From contig QHXR01000013.1 of assembly GCA_003223025.1 (NCBI GenBank), positions 1 to 64,000 of the forward strand: a stretch of DNA of 64,000 nucleotides. Direction: 5' to 3'. Positions 18,591-27,669 of the stretch are shown here, one piece after another. The position numbers and the translations under genes are program-made. This DNA comes from Acidobacteriota bacterium. GTDB lineage: Bacteria; Acidobacteriota; Blastocatellia; Pyrinomonadales; Pyrinomonadaceae. The notes under the pieces were generated by a model that saw only the letters and a list, made by a program, of their open reading frames with translations, was not told the origin of the DNA and ran no database searches. Within the stretch, counting starts at the first letter, position 1, and every line of letters starts with the position of its first letter.

Positions 18591-19223
18591 ATGGCTAGAT
18601 ATAGAGATGCGGTGTGCAGACTGTGCCGCCGCGAAGGTGGAAAGTTATTCTTGAAAGGCGATCGCTGCTTCAAACCCTCTTGTGCGATCGAAAAACGTGG
18701 AACCAATCCTCCGGGACAGCACGGAGCTGCTCGACGAAAGATGCTCGCCGGTTACGGTCAGCAGCTTCGCGAAAAGCAGAAGGTGAAACGCATCTACTTC
18801 ATCCTCGAAAAACAGTTTCGAAACTATTTCGAAAAGGCGCTCCACCAGAAAGGCGTTACCGGAGAGAACCTTTTGTTCATGCTCGAGCGCCGCTTGGACA
18901 ATGTCGTCTATCGGTCGGGTTTCTCGACCTCGAGACGTCAGGCTCGTCAGCTCGTCAATCACGGTCACATCGAAGTCAACGGACGCAAAGTGGATATTCC
19001 TTCATTCCAGGTAAAGCAGGGCGACGTCGTCAACGTCAAAGACAAGAGCCACAAGAACGCTCATGTCGAAGGCGCATGGTCGACTGCTGCGGGTCGCGGG
19101 CGTCCCGGCTGGATCACGCCCGGCGACGGCGACTTGAGCATCGCTATCTCAGGCCTGCCGACGCGTCAGGATATCGATCAGAATATCAACGAGCAGTTGA
19201 TCGTTGAGCTTTACAGTAAGTAG
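18591..19223 (+). CDS. rpsD: 30S ribosomal protein S4
   Basis: uS4 nucleates small-subunit assembly; in many bacteria it represses the alpha operon. The 210-residue product begins [21 protein letters not shown] four-cysteine N-terminal site (CRLC ... CFKPSC) suggests zinc binding. The S4 RNA-binding domain ([32 protein letters not shown]) and the [18 protein letters not shown] end are intact. ATG 18591 is chosen; an upstream in-frame start at 18570 adds 7 unrelated residues. Confidence 0.97.
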   Translation: MARYRDAVCRLCRREGGKLFLKGDRCFKPSCAIEKRGTNPPGQHGAARRKMLAGYGQQLREKQKVKRIYFILEKQFRNYFEKALHQKGVTGENLLFMLERRLDNVVYRSGFSTSRRQARQLVNHGHIEVNGRKVDIPSFQVKQGDVVNVKDKSHKNAHVEGAWSTAAGRGRPGWITPGDGDLSIAISGLPTRQDIDQNINEQLIVELYSK

Positions 19224-19324
19224 TTGGTTTACGGTTGGCTGAAGTATCCGGGTTCTGAAAGTTTGTTCTTGCTCGCTGAACCCGGGGACAAAGTCAACCT
19301 TGGATTCATTTTAAAAAGAACAAT

Positions 19325-20341
19325 ATGACACAAAGCAATAACTGGACAGATTTTCAGATGCCGAGCCGGTTGAACGTCGAGACCGAAACCTTGACCGACC
19401 GATACGGTAAGTTTTACGCTCAGCCGTTCGAACGTGGATTTGGAACGACGATCGGAAATTCGATCCGTCGTGCACTCCTGTCTTCGATCGAGGGAGCCGC
19501 TGTTACGGCGGTGAAGATCGAGGGCGTCGAACACGAGTTTTCATCGATCAAGGGCGTAGTTGAGGACGCCACAGACGTGATCCTTAACCTTAAACAGATT
19601 CCTTTCCTGCTTCACAGCGGTGGTTCGAAAACACTCACGATCAGTAAGAAAGGCTCCGGCGAAGTAACAAGTGCCGACATCAAGGGTGACGCGGATGTCG
19701 AGATCCTGGATCAGAACATCCACATCGCGACGATCAGCGGCAACGGTTCGCTAAACGTCGAGATGCGTCTCAAACGCGGTCGTGGTTACGTATCAGCCGA
19801 ATTCAATAACGACGAAGATCTTTCGGTCGGTTACATCCCGGTTGATTCGGTCCACACGCCGATCCGCAAGGTTAATTACAACGTCGACAAGACACGTCAG
19901 GGATCGAACACCGAGTTCGATAAACTGACGATCGAAGTTTGGACCGACGGTTCGGTCAAGCCTGAAGATTCGATCGGACTCGCCGCGAAATTGGTGAAAG
20001 ATCATATGTCGATCTTTATCAACTTCGAAGAAGAAGAAGAGGAATATAAATACGAGGACATCGCTCGTCCGCCGCTTATGCGGAACGACCTGCTCGACAA
20101 GCCGGTCGATGAGCTCGAACTTTCGGTTCGATCTTACAACTGCCTGAAGAACGCCGACATTCGCTCGATCCGCGATTTGATCAAACGCAGCGAAAAAGAC
20201 ATGCTCGGCACGAAGAACTTCGGCAAGAAGTCGCTTACGGAGATCAAGGACCTCCTTCATGGGATGGGTCTCGATTTCGGAATGGACTTTGACGAGCAAG
20301 GCAATCCGATCCCGGGCTCGGGCGGAAGAGATCTCGACTAA
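19325..20341 (+). CDS. rpoA: RNA polymerase subunit alpha
   Basis: The alpha subunit dimerises to start polymerase assembly, and its C-terminal domain contacts UP elements and activators. The 338-residue product has the N-terminal domain ([26 protein letters not shown]) and the C-terminal HhH domain ([20 protein letters not shown], then [13 protein letters not shown]). A very acidic stretch (EEEEEE-like, residues 235-245) links the two. It is preceded by a weak gtaacc-like leader and follows rpsD, as in the alpha operon. Confidence 0.98.
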   Translation: MTQSNNWTDFQMPSRLNVETETLTDRYGKFYAQPFERGFGTTIGNSIRRALLSSIEGAAVTAVKIEGVEHEFSSIKGVVEDATDVILNLKQIPFLLHSGGSKTLTISKKGSGEVTSADIKGDADVEILDQNIHIATISGNGSLNVEMRLKRGRGYVSAEFNNDEDLSVGYIPVDSVHTPIRKVNYNVDKTRQGSNTEFDKLTIEVWTDGSVKPEDSIGLAAKLVKDHMSIFINFEEEEEEYKYEDIARPPLMRNDLLDKPVDELELSVRSYNCLKNADIRSIRDLIKRSEKDMLGTKNFGKKSLTEIKDLLHGMGLDFGMDFDEQGNPIPGSGGRDLD

Positions 20342-20343
20342 CG

Positions 20344-20424
20344 TTCCTTGTTCCGAGTTTCTAGTTTCTAGTTTCGATCCACGGAACAGGAACTAGAAAC
20401 CTGGAACTAGAAACTAGAAACTTT
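20344..20424. repeat. Heptamer inverted array, TTTCTAG family (C2)
   Basis: In the rpoA-rplQ gap. The left part (20345-20375) holds ccttgttccgagtttctagt then ttctagtttc. The right part (20382-20421) holds ggaacaggaactagaaacc and ggaactagaaactagaaac. Units are TTTCTAG and its complement. It ends 7 nt before the rplQ start. Confidence 0.88.
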
Positions 20425-20428
20425 TGAT

Positions 20429-20932
20429 ATGAGACATTTAAAAGCACATCGTAAATTGGGCAGGACGACGGAGCACCGCATGTCGTTGCTTCGCAACCTG
20501 GCGACCTCGCTTATTACCGCGGAAAAAGAGCATATCGTCACGACGCTTCCGAAAGCGAAGGAGCTTCGACCGTTCGTCGAGAAGGCGATCACACTTGCTC
20601 GCAAGGCACAGGCGCTTTCAGGCGACACCGCGAGGGTCGACGAAGTTCATCTGCGACGTCAGGCGGCAAGATTCTTTCACGCGGGTAACAGTACTTTCAA
20701 AGTTGCTGCGAGCCGGTTCCGTGGCAAGAAAGGTGAAGCGAAGGATCCGATCGAGCGCACTGCAGGTGTCGCGGCCGTTCAACGATTGTTCGGTGAGCTC
20801 GGCATTCGCTATAAAGATCGCAACGGCGGTTATACAAGGATCATCAAGCTCGGCCGGCGTTCGGGCGACAACGCCGAAATGGCGGTTATCGAATTGGTGG
20901 ACAATCCGCGGGAAATGGCTGCGAAAGGCTAA
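20429..20932 (+). CDS. rplQ: 50S ribosomal protein L17
   Basis: bL17 is near the tunnel exit. The product starts [28 protein letters not shown] and shows the conserved [20 protein letters not shown]. The second half ([36 protein letters not shown]) completes the fold. An insert of about 50 residues ([20 protein letters not shown]) makes it 167 residues against the usual 115-130. It is the last gene of the alpha-operon block; accB follows after 19 nt. Confidence 0.97.
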   Translation: MRHLKAHRKLGRTTEHRMSLLRNLATSLITAEKEHIVTTLPKAKELRPFVEKAITLARKAQALSGDTARVDEVHLRRQAARFFHAGNSTFKVAASRFRGKKGEAKDPIERTAGVAAVQRLFGELGIRYKDRNGGYTRIIKLGRRSGDNAEMAVIELVDNPREMAAKG

Positions 20933-20951
20933 TTGAAGGAGTAAGTGCACG

Positions 20952-21521
20952 ATGAGTGAAACTACCGCTTCTGCTAAAGCTCAGGACTCGGAAAGATCCG
21001 CAACAAAGAACAAGCGGAGTGCGAAGAAAGACGTGAGCGATCCGTCGTTCAACATGGATGAGATCCGCGAACTCGCCGATCTTGTCGACGAATACGGATT
21101 CACGGATTTCGAATTTGAGAATGAGAACATCCGCGTTCGACTCAGCAAGATGACCGGATCCCCGGTTGTGCAGCAGGCCGCACCTGTTCAGATGTCGGCC
21201 CCGGCGACATCGTCCGCAGCGGCTGCTCCATCGAAATCGGAGACTGACGCCGCGGTTGCCGCGAGCGCCGATCCGGATGCCGATCTTTTCAAGATCACGT
21301 CGCCGATCGTCGGAACATTTTATCGCTCGCCCGGTCCCGACAAAGATCCGTACGTAAAAGAAGGATCGCAGATCACGGCGGAATCCGTCGTGTGTATCGT
21401 CGAAGCGATGAAGCTCATGAACGAGATCCAGGCTGAGACATCGGGTGAGGTCGTTAAGATCTATGTCGAGAACGGCCAGCCGGTCGAGTACGGTCAGCCT
21501 TTGTTCGGAATTAAAAAGTGA
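20952..21521 (+). CDS. accB: Biotin carboxyl carrier protein of acetyl-CoA carboxylase
   Basis: BCCP carries biotin between biotin carboxylase and carboxyltransferase in the first step of fatty-acid synthesis. The biotinyl domain occupies the last 80 or so residues. The biotin-accepting lysine in EAMKLMNEI is Lys154 of 189. A Pro/Ala-rich linker separates it from an N-terminal region ([20 protein letters not shown]) typical of AccB. aaggagtaag gives a Shine-Dalgarno sequence before ATG 20952. It pairs with accC downstream. Confidence 0.96.
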   Translation: MSETTASAKAQDSERSATKNKRSAKKDVSDPSFNMDEIRELADLVDEYGFTDFEFENENIRVRLSKMTGSPVVQQAAPVQMSAPATSSAAAAPSKSETDAAVAASADPDADLFKITSPIVGTFYRSPGPDKDPYVKEGSQITAESVVCIVEAMKLMNEIQAETSGEVVKIYVENGQPVEYGQPLFGIKK

Positions 21522-21524
21522 TAT

Positions 21525-21630
21525 ACCGCAGAGACGCGGAGACGCAGAGTATTTCAGTCAAATACTTCCTTGGTTCCGACCTTCGGATTTCTGACCAATA
21601 TCCTCTGTGACTCGGCGTCTCGGCGGTTTA
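21525..21630. repeat. Octamer inverted array, GACGCGGA family (E2)
   Basis: In the accB-accC gap. The left arm taccgcagagacgcggagac gcagag (21525-21549) and right arm ctctgtgactcggcgtctcg gcggttt (21603-21630) pair over about 25 nt. A loop of about 53 nt of unrelated sequence separates them. The right arm ends 6 nt before the accC start. Confidence 0.88.
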
Positions 21631-21636
21631 AATTCA

Positions 21637-22986
21637 ATGCAGACTCGTGAGATCAAGAAAATTCTGATAGCCAATCGTGGCGAGATCGCGATCCGGATAA
21701 TCTGGACGTGCAAGGAGATGGGGATCAAAACCGTCGCCGTGCATTCCGAGGCCGATCGCGAGGCTCTGCATGTTCGATATGCTGACGAGGCGATCTGCAT
21801 TGGCCCGCCGCCGTCCGCTCTGAGCTATCTGAACATTCCGGCGATCATCAGCGCGGCTGAAGTGACGAATGTCGACGCGATCCATCCGGGCTACGGATTC
21901 CTCGCCGAGTCGGCAACGTTTGCGAAGATCTGCGAAGACTGCAATATCAAATTCATCGGACCGCGTGCCGACGTGATCGCGATGATGGGTGACAAGGTTG
22001 AAGCTCGGCGTACGATGCAGGCTGCGGGCGTGCCGATCCTTCCGGGAAGTCCGGATCCGATCGAGTCGACCGAAGAAGCGAAAAAGATCGCAAGGGAAAT
22101 AGGTTTCCCGGTGATCATCAAAGCGGCTGCCGGTGGCGGCGGACGGGGAATGCGGATCGTCCGGTCGGAAGACGAGCTCGAAATAAATCTCGAGACAGCT
22201 CAGACTGAAGCGCTGGCAGCATTCAAGAACGGCGCGGTATACATCGAACGTTATATCGAGCGTCCGCGGCATATCGAGATACAAGTGCTCGCTGACGAGC
22301 ATGGCAACTGCATCCACCTCGGTGAGCGCGAATGCTCGATCCAGCGTCGTCATCAAAAACTTTTGGAAGAGGCTCCGTCGATCGCTATAACACCTGAGCA
22401 GCGCGAGAAGATGGGAGCGGTCGCAGTCAACGCTTGCAAAGAGATCGGATATTCGAGCGCCGGAACGTTTGAGTTCCTTCTCGATGAAGATGGAAGTTTT
22501 TACTTCATGGAGATGAATACTCGCATCCAGGTCGAGCATCCTGTCACCGAGATGGTCACGCTCGCCGACATAGTGAGAAATCAGATCCGCATCGCATCGG
22601 GCGAAGATCTTCAGTATCAGCAGAGCGATGTTCAGATCGTCGGGCATTCCATCGAATGCCGCATCAACGCCGAAGATCCGGTAAAGTTCACGCCGAGCCC
22701 TGGGAAGATCACGGCTTTCAATATTCCGGGTGGCCCCGGAGTTCGAGTCGATACCGCGGCTTATCCGGATTATACGGTGCCGCCGTACTACGATTCGATG
22801 ATCGCAAAACTAATAGTCCATGCTCGGACGCGTGAACTGGCGATCGCCAGAATGCAGAGAGCGTTGGACATGATGGTTGTAGAGGGGATAAAAACGACGA
22901 TCCCGCTGCACAAAAAGATCATGGCGGACGAGAGGTTTCAAAAGGGAGACTTTTCGACCAAATTCATGGAAGAGTTTAAGTTGTAA
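21637..22986 (+). CDS. accC: Biotin carboxylase subunit of acetyl-CoA carboxylase
   Basis: ATP-grasp enzyme that carboxylates the biotin on AccB with bicarbonate. The 449-residue product has the start [20 protein letters not shown], the glycine-rich ATP loop [12 protein letters not shown], the [13 protein letters not shown] segment and the signature [21 protein letters not shown] 21637 is the family-consistent start; an in-frame GTG at 21607 lies within the repeat. No carboxyltransferase gene (accA or accD) is nearby. Confidence 0.97.
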   Translation: MQTREIKKILIANRGEIAIRIIWTCKEMGIKTVAVHSEADREALHVRYADEAICIGPPPSALSYLNIPAIISAAEVTNVDAIHPGYGFLAESATFAKICEDCNIKFIGPRADVIAMMGDKVEARRTMQAAGVPILPGSPDPIESTEEAKKIAREIGFPVIIKAAAGGGGRGMRIVRSEDELEINLETAQTEALAAFKNGAVYIERYIERPRHIEIQVLADEHGNCIHLGERECSIQRRHQKLLEEAPSIAITPEQREKMGAVAVNACKEIGYSSAGTFEFLLDEDGSFYFMEMNTRIQVEHPVTEMVTLADIVRNQIRIASGEDLQYQQSDVQIVGHSIECRINAEDPVKFTPSPGKITAFNIPGGPGVRVDTAAYPDYTVPPYYDSMIAKLIVHARTRELAIARMQRALDMMVVEGIKTTIPLHKKIMADERFQKGDFSTKFMEEFKL

Positions 22987-22992
22987 CGACGG

Positions 22993-23021
22993 TTGAGAGT
23001 TAAAGGCAAATATCGTAGAAT
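22993..23021 (+). promoter_or_regulatory. Sigma-70-type promoter upstream of rpsO
   Basis: TTGAGA at 22993-22998 and TAGAAT at 23016-23021 are separated by exactly 17 nt. They match the -35 and -10 consensus at five and four to five positions. This would give a leader of about 105 nt for rpsO, room for the S15-type autoregulation known in other bacteria. Confidence 0.6.
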
Positions 23022-23132
23022 TTAGCCTACTTTTAATTAGGAATTAGGAGTTCAATTTTCGCGGTTATCGCCGTGCAAACCACAGCGAAGTTACTGCGAG
23101 CTAGGAGAGACCATTTAAGAGTCGGATTTATT

Positions 23133-23402
23133 ATGGCGACAGTTAAAGAAGTTAAAGAACAGATCGTGAGCGATTACAAAACTCACACAACGGACACAGG
23201 TTCTTCACAGGTGCAGATCGCACTTTTGTCACAGAGGATCACTGAACTTACCGAGCACTTTAAGGTGCACAAGAAAGATAAGAACTCGCAGAGAGGACTG
23301 CTCACAATGGTCTCGCGTCGTCGCAAGTTGCTGGATTATCTCAAACACACGAATATCAACGAGTATCACGAGATCATCAAGAAGCTTGGACTGAGACGAT
23401 AA
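23133..23402 (+). CDS. rpsO: 30S ribosomal protein S15
   Basis: uS15 binds the 16S central domain and intersubunit bridge B4; in E. coli it also represses its own translation. The 89-residue product is the standard length, with [40 protein letters not shown] and [23 protein letters not shown] 23133 is chosen over an in-frame GTG at 23073. rpsO-pnp is the conserved order seen in many bacteria. Confidence 0.98.
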   Translation: MATVKEVKEQIVSDYKTHTTDTGSSQVQIALLSQRITELTEHFKVHKKDKNSQRGLLTMVSRRRKLLDYLKHTNINEYHEIIKKLGLRR

Positions 23403-23403
23403 G

Positions 23404-23484
23404 AAAGTTTCTAGTTTCTTGTTCCAAGTTTCTTGTTAGGAACTTATCAGGAACTAGAAACCAGAAACCTGGAACTAGAAACTT
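23404..23484. repeat. Heptamer inverted array, TTTCTAG family (C3)
   Basis: Begins right after the rpsO stop. The left part gtttctagtttcttgttcca (then agtttcttgtt) and right part (23449-23483, ggaactagaaaccagaaacc then tggaactagaaac) are complementary. It leaves a further 177 nt before pnp. Confidence 0.85.
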
Positions 23485-23604
23485 ATTAGATTTGATTTCT
23501 TCGAATCAACGTAAAAGAGGTTCTCTCGAAGAATTTGATGGCGGCTGCTGAACGTGACAGTGATATTGGCCACATACAAAAGGGAACGCGTAATATCGAA
23601 ACTC

Positions 23605-23648
23605 CAAAGGCGGCGGGGCATCACGACTTGCACCGGCCGCCTTTGTCT
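23605..23648 (+). promoter_or_regulatory. GC-rich hairpin in the pnp leader
   Basis: AAAGGCGGC (23605-23613) pairs perfectly with GCCGCCTTT (23635-23643) around a 21-nt loop and is followed by gtcttt. It ends 13 nt before the Shine-Dalgarno sequence aaggaa. It could act as an attenuator, or as a structured leader processed by an RNase III-type enzyme as in E. coli pnp autoregulation; the function is inferred. Confidence 0.55.
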
Positions 23649-23661
23649 TTAAGGAACAGAA

Positions 23662-25809
23662 ATGTCAACGAAAAAATATTTAAAAGAATCGATCAAACTC
23701 GGTAACCGGGAATTGGTCGTCGAAACGGGCAAGGTTGCCAAACAGGCCGACGGTTCGGTCGTTATCAAATACGGAGACACGATGCTGCTCGTTACAGCAG
23801 TTAGTGCCCGGACAGCAAAAGAAGGCCTCGACTTCTTCCCTCTCACGGTCGAGTACCGTGAATCCAGTTATTCAGCCGGACGTATTCCGGGAAATTATTT
23901 CCGCCGTGAAGGCCGGCCGAGTGAGAAGGAAGTTCTTACCTGCCGACTCATCGATCGCCCGATCCGTCCGCTGTTTGCAGACGGATATCGATTCGAAACG
24001 CAGATCGTCGGAACCGTCATCTCGGCTGACACCGAGAACGATCCTGACGTAGTCGCGATCACCGGAGCATCCTGCGCACTTTATCTCTCCGACATTCCGT
24101 TCGAAACTCCGATCGCCGGTGTGCGAATCGGTTTGATCGATGGAAAGTATGTGGTCAATCCGACTTACGATGAACGACGCGAGTCGGATCTGAATCTCAT
24201 CGTCGCTGGTACCGAAGAAGCGATCTGCATGGTCGAAGCGGTTGCGAGTGAAGTCGAAGAGAACATCATGGTCGAAGCTTTGATGCTCGCTCATAAAGAG
24301 ATCAAGCGTCTTTGCCTCTGGCAAAAGGAACTTGGAAAGGCTCTCGAGATCACGAAGCGCGTCTTCGATGTTCCTGTCCTTGATAAGGGAATTGTTGCTG
24401 ATGTCGAGAAGACCTGGACCGACAAACTGCGGACGGCTCTCGATTCGACCGGCCGTGACAAACTTGAAGTTTATGCCGGTCTCGACGCTCTGAAAAAACA
24501 GGTTATCGAAAGTTACCCTGAGGACGATCCCGGTGCTCGTGCTACGGCCGGCAAGGCTTTTGGCCAGCTCAAGGAACGGATCTTCCGGGAAGACATGCTT
24601 GGCAATCGCCGACGTCCCGATGGACGCAAGTTCTCCGAGATCCGTCCGATCACTTGTGAAGTCGGTTGGCTTCCGCGTGTTCATGGCTCGGCGCTGTTTA
24701 CGCGCGGTGAGACACAGGCGATCGTCACGACGACGCTTGGCACCAAGATGGACGAGCAGTACATGGACGACATCGAAAAGGGAGAAGTTAAGCGTCGCTT
24801 TCTGCTGCACTACAACTTCCCGCCGTACTCGGTAGGTGAAGCGGGTCGCTTTGGCGGAACGTCGAGACGCGAAACGGGTCACGGAAATCTCGCCCGTCGT
24901 GCGATCGAAGCAGTGCTTCCCGACGATGGCGATTTTCCATACACTCTTCGAATTGTTTCGGATATCACCGAATCGAACGGATCGTCGTCGATGGCTTCGG
25001 TCTGCGGCGGAATTCTGAGCTTGATGGACGCCGGTGTGCCGATCAAACGACCGGTCGCTGGTGTCGCGATGGGACTTGTGATGGAAGGTAATCGTTATGC
25101 GATCCTCTCCGACATCGCGGGAGCAGAAGATCACTACGGTGACATGGACTTTAAGGTCACCGGTTCGAGTGAAGGAATCACCGCTCTTCAGATGGACATC
25201 AAGGTTGCGGGAATCAACGCGATGATCCTTCAGGAAGCTCTTGAGCAAGCTCGCAAGGGACGTATGCACATCCTCGGGATCATGGAGCAAGCGATCCAGA
25301 AACCGCGTGAGGAGATCTCGCCGTATGCTCCGCGGATCATCACGATGAAGATCAATCCGGAGAAGATCCGCGACGTGATCGGTAAGGGCGGATCGGTTAT
25401 CCGTTCGATTACTGAAGAGACCGGTGCGAAGATCGATATCGAGGATGATGGAACCGTAATGATCGCATCCTCTGACGGCGAAGCCGCACAGAGAGCGATC
25501 GCACGCATCAGAGCTCTGACTGCTGAAGCGGAGATCGGTGAAACGTATCTCGGTACCGTTTCGCGAATCGTCGATTTCGGCGCGTTCGTCGAGATCATGC
25601 CCGGCCTCGATGGTTTGTTGCACATTTCTGAGATCTCGGATCGTCGCGTCAAGGACGTGCGTGATGAGCTCAAGGAAGGTCAGCAGATCATGGTCAAGTG
25701 TATCGGCAAGGAAGGCAACAAGATCAAGCTTTCACGCAAAGCGATCCTTGCTCAGGAAAAAGCGGCCGGCGGCGGTAATGGCGATGGCGGAAGCCAGGTC
25801 GAAGAATAA
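23662..25809 (+). CDS. pnp: Polyribonucleotide nucleotidyltransferase (PNPase)
   Basis: Phosphorolytic 3'-5' exoribonuclease that degrades mRNA. The 715-residue product has two RNase PH domains (AGRIPGNYFRREGRPSEKEV in the first; PPYSVGEAGRFGGTSRRETG HGNLA in the second, the catalytic core), a KH domain (MKINPEKIRDVIGKGGSVIR) and a C-terminal S1 domain (ETYLGTVSRIVDFGAFVEIM). ATG 23662 has taaggaacag upstream. It is followed by an intrinsic terminator. Confidence 0.98.
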   Translation: MSTKKYLKESIKLGNRELVVETGKVAKQADGSVVIKYGDTMLLVTAVSARTAKEGLDFFPLTVEYRESSYSAGRIPGNYFRREGRPSEKEVLTCRLIDRPIRPLFADGYRFETQIVGTVISADTENDPDVVAITGASCALYLSDIPFETPIAGVRIGLIDGKYVVNPTYDERRESDLNLIVAGTEEAICMVEAVASEVEENIMVEALMLAHKEIKRLCLWQKELGKALEITKRVFDVPVLDKGIVADVEKTWTDKLRTALDSTGRDKLEVYAGLDALKKQVIESYPEDDPGARATAGKAFGQLKERIFREDMLGNRRRPDGRKFSEIRPITCEVGWLPRVHGSALFTRGETQAIVTTTLGTKMDEQYMDDIEKGEVKRRFLLHYNFPPYSVGEAGRFGGTSRRETGHGNLARRAIEAVLPDDGDFPYTLRIVSDITESNGSSSMASVCGGILSLMDAGVPIKRPVAGVAMGLVMEGNRYAILSDIAGAEDHYGDMDFKVTGSSEGITALQMDIKVAGINAMILQEALEQARKGRMHILGIMEQAIQKPREEISPYAPRIITMKINPEKIRDVIGKGGSVIRSITEETGAKIDIEDDGTVMIASSDGEAAQRAIARIRALTAEAEIGETYLGTVSRIVDFGAFVEIMPGLDGLLHISEISDRRVKDVRDELKEGQQIMVKCIGKEGNKIKLSRKAILAQEKAAGGGNGDGGSQVEE

Positions 25810-25828
25810 TCCGTCGTGAGCGGATCGG

Positions 25829-25860
25829 AAGAGGCTGTTCCGGAAGGGCAGCCTCTTTTC
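25829..25860 (+). terminator. Intrinsic terminator after pnp
   Basis: The stem aagaggctg (25829-25837) pairs with cagcctctt (25849-25857) around an 11-nt loop. The run of T (25855-25859) follows at once. It sits 20 nt beyond the pnp stop. Confidence 0.85.
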
Positions 25861-25879
25861 AGTTGGGACGATTTCTCTG

Positions 25880-25975
25880 TTTGTAATTATTAATTTAGTA
25901 ATTATTAATTTCGTAATTCGTTACCGAATTAAAAATTACCCGATTACTTAATTAAGCTTCGAAGAACAACCTCGC
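25880..25975. repeat. AT-rich repeat and inverted repeat between pnp and glyQS
   Basis: Two direct copies of gtaattattaattt (25881 and 25896) are followed by cgtaattcg. These face cgaattaaaaattacccgat tactt (25924-25948). It is an AT-only analogue of the junction elements. No gene is present. Confidence 0.6.
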
Positions 25976-26017
25976 GTTTTTTGATACGCAACCTTCGTTG
26001 TAATATTTCACTTCTAT

Positions 26018-27415
26018 ATGTCCGCTCCAAATATCGAAACAATCGTCTCTCTTTCCAAACGTCGCGGATTTGTGTATCCCGCTTCCGAGATCTATGGCGG
26101 ACTCGGCTCGTCGTGGGACTACGGCCCGCTCGGGGTTGAGCTTGCGAACAACATCAAGAAGAGCTGGTGGAACTGGCTTGTCTACGAGCGCGATGATGTC
26201 GAGGGGCTCGATTCATCGATCATTCAGAATCGTTTGACATGGAAATACTCCGGGCACGAGACGACGTTTAGCGATCCGCTTGTCGACTGCCGCGCATGCA
26301 AGGGAAGATTTCGACTCGATAAGCTGCAGGATGTTCAATGCCCGAATCATTCCGGTGTTCATCCCGGCGATGATAAGGAATGCGATCTGACCGAAGCCCG
26401 CGAATTCAATCTCATGTTCCGGACGACGGTCGGCGCGGTTTCGTCCGATGAAGACGAGTCGGCTCTCGCATATTTAAGACCCGAAACGGCGCAGGGGATC
26501 TTTATCAATTTCGCGAATGTGCTCAACACCTCGCGCAGGAAACTTCCGTTCGGAATTGCACAGATCGGAAAAGCGTTTCGCAATGAGGTCACGCCGGGAA
26601 ATTTCATTTTCCGAACACGCGAGTTCGAGCAGATGGAGATGGAGTATTTTGTCAGGCCTGAGGATGCGCCGTCGATCCATCAGGAATGGATCGACGGATT
26701 TCAAAAATGGATCGGCTCGCTCGGGATCTCGCCTGATAACCTGAAATTGTACGAGCAGTCGAAACAAGAACTTGCTCACTACGCGGAGCGAACTGTCGAT
26801 ATTCTCTACCGCTATTTCCCGGAACGCGAAGACGAAGACAAGCAGTGGGACGAGCTGATGGGAATTGCGAATCGTACCGACTACGATCTGCGTGTTCATT
26901 CGAAAAAACCGGAAGACGCAGAAGGGAAGCGGATCAATCCGGATTCGACCGACGATCTTTCGTACTTCGACACTCAGACGAACGAGCGATTTTATCCCTA
27001 CGTTATCGAACCGGCGATCGGCGTCAATCGAACGCTGCTCGCGGTAATGATGGACGCGTATACCGAGAAGACAAACGAAAAAGGCGAGACGCGCGTGATT
27101 CTGAAACTCAAACCTGATCTCGCTCCGATCAAAGTCGCCGTGCTTCCGCTCGCGAAAAATAAACCGGAGATCGTTGAGATGGCGAAAAAACTGAAGCACG
27201 ATCTTCAACCGAGCATGCGGTCGGTTTACGACGATACCGGCGGCATCGGAAAGCTCTATGCTCGTCAGGATGAGATCGGAACGCCGTTCTGTGTGACCGT
27301 CGATCACGAATCTCTCGAAGATAATGCCGTGACGGTTCGTGATCGCGATACTTGGGAGCAGGAGCGCGTAAGCACCAGCGAATTGAAAGAGTATCTCAGT
27401 GAAAGGCTTAAATAG
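26018..27415 (+). CDS. glyQS: Glycyl-tRNA synthetase, homodimeric class II type
   Basis: Charges tRNA-Gly with glycine. This is the alpha2 type found in many non-proteobacterial lineages, not the alpha-beta enzyme. The 465-residue product starts ETIVSLSKRRGFVYPASEIY GG and carries class II motif 1 (YGPLGVELANNIK), motif 2 (GKAFRNEVTPGNFIFRTREF EQMEME) and motif 3 (PYVIEPAIGVNRTLLAVMMD), with the anticodon-binding domain at the end. Two CxxC-like pairs (CRACKGR, CPNHSG) may hold a zinc. It appears to be a single-gene unit. Confidence 0.97.
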   Translation: MSAPNIETIVSLSKRRGFVYPASEIYGGLGSSWDYGPLGVELANNIKKSWWNWLVYERDDVEGLDSSIIQNRLTWKYSGHETTFSDPLVDCRACKGRFRLDKLQDVQCPNHSGVHPGDDKECDLTEAREFNLMFRTTVGAVSSDEDESALAYLRPETAQGIFINFANVLNTSRRKLPFGIAQIGKAFRNEVTPGNFIFRTREFEQMEMEYFVRPEDAPSIHQEWIDGFQKWIGSLGISPDNLKLYEQSKQELAHYAERTVDILYRYFPEREDEDKQWDELMGIANRTDYDLRVHSKKPEDAEGKRINPDSTDDLSYFDTQTNERFYPYVIEPAIGVNRTLLAVMMDAYTEKTNEKGETRVILKLKPDLAPIKVAVLPLAKNKPEIVEMAKKLKHDLQPSMRSVYDDTGGIGKLYARQDEIGTPFCVTVDHESLEDNAVTVRDRDTWEQERVSTSELKEYLSERLK

Positions 27416-27534
27416 GAGCGGTCACCTTCAGCGATCCTTCCTTTATTTGTCTCCAGCCCGGCGTATCGGTCGATCCGACAAACGCTCACGACGATAGGCC
27501 GAAGGTTTATCCCGGAAGGTCCGTCTACGTTTCG

Positions 27535-27570
27535 AATTTCAAATTTGAAATTTCAAATTTGAAATCTGCT
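27535..27570. repeat. Short TTTGAAA heptamer palindrome
   Basis: gaatttcaaatttgaaattt caaatttgaaatc is self-complementary and made of TTTGAAA / TTTCAAA 7-nt units. A related array (atttgaa four times) lies at 39241. The remaining sequence between glyQS and the minus-strand beta-barrel gene shows no gene. Confidence 0.7.
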
Positions 27571-27608
27571 CGCCGCAGTCGTACACACCCGCAGCTAGAA
27601 CAGTTCGG

Positions 27609-27638
27609 AAAAAAAAGGGCGAGAATCTCTCCTCGCCC
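27609..27638 (-). terminator. Intrinsic terminator of the beta-barrel gene
   Basis: On the minus strand GGGCGAG (27632-27638) pairs with CTCGCCC (27617-27623) around GAGAGATT. Eight U (27609-27616 read in reverse) follow at once. It lies about 30 nt beyond the stop of the upstream minus-strand gene. Confidence 0.93.
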
Positions 27639-27669
27639 ATCGAATCATTCCATTTGATTCAGTAGCAGA

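Noticed and set aside
23872-25623. A long open frame on the minus strand opposite pnp (583 codons)
   Set aside because: It is the complement of the strongly conserved pnp frame; its translation is rich in Arg, Asp and His without domains, as expected from codon-biased antisense.
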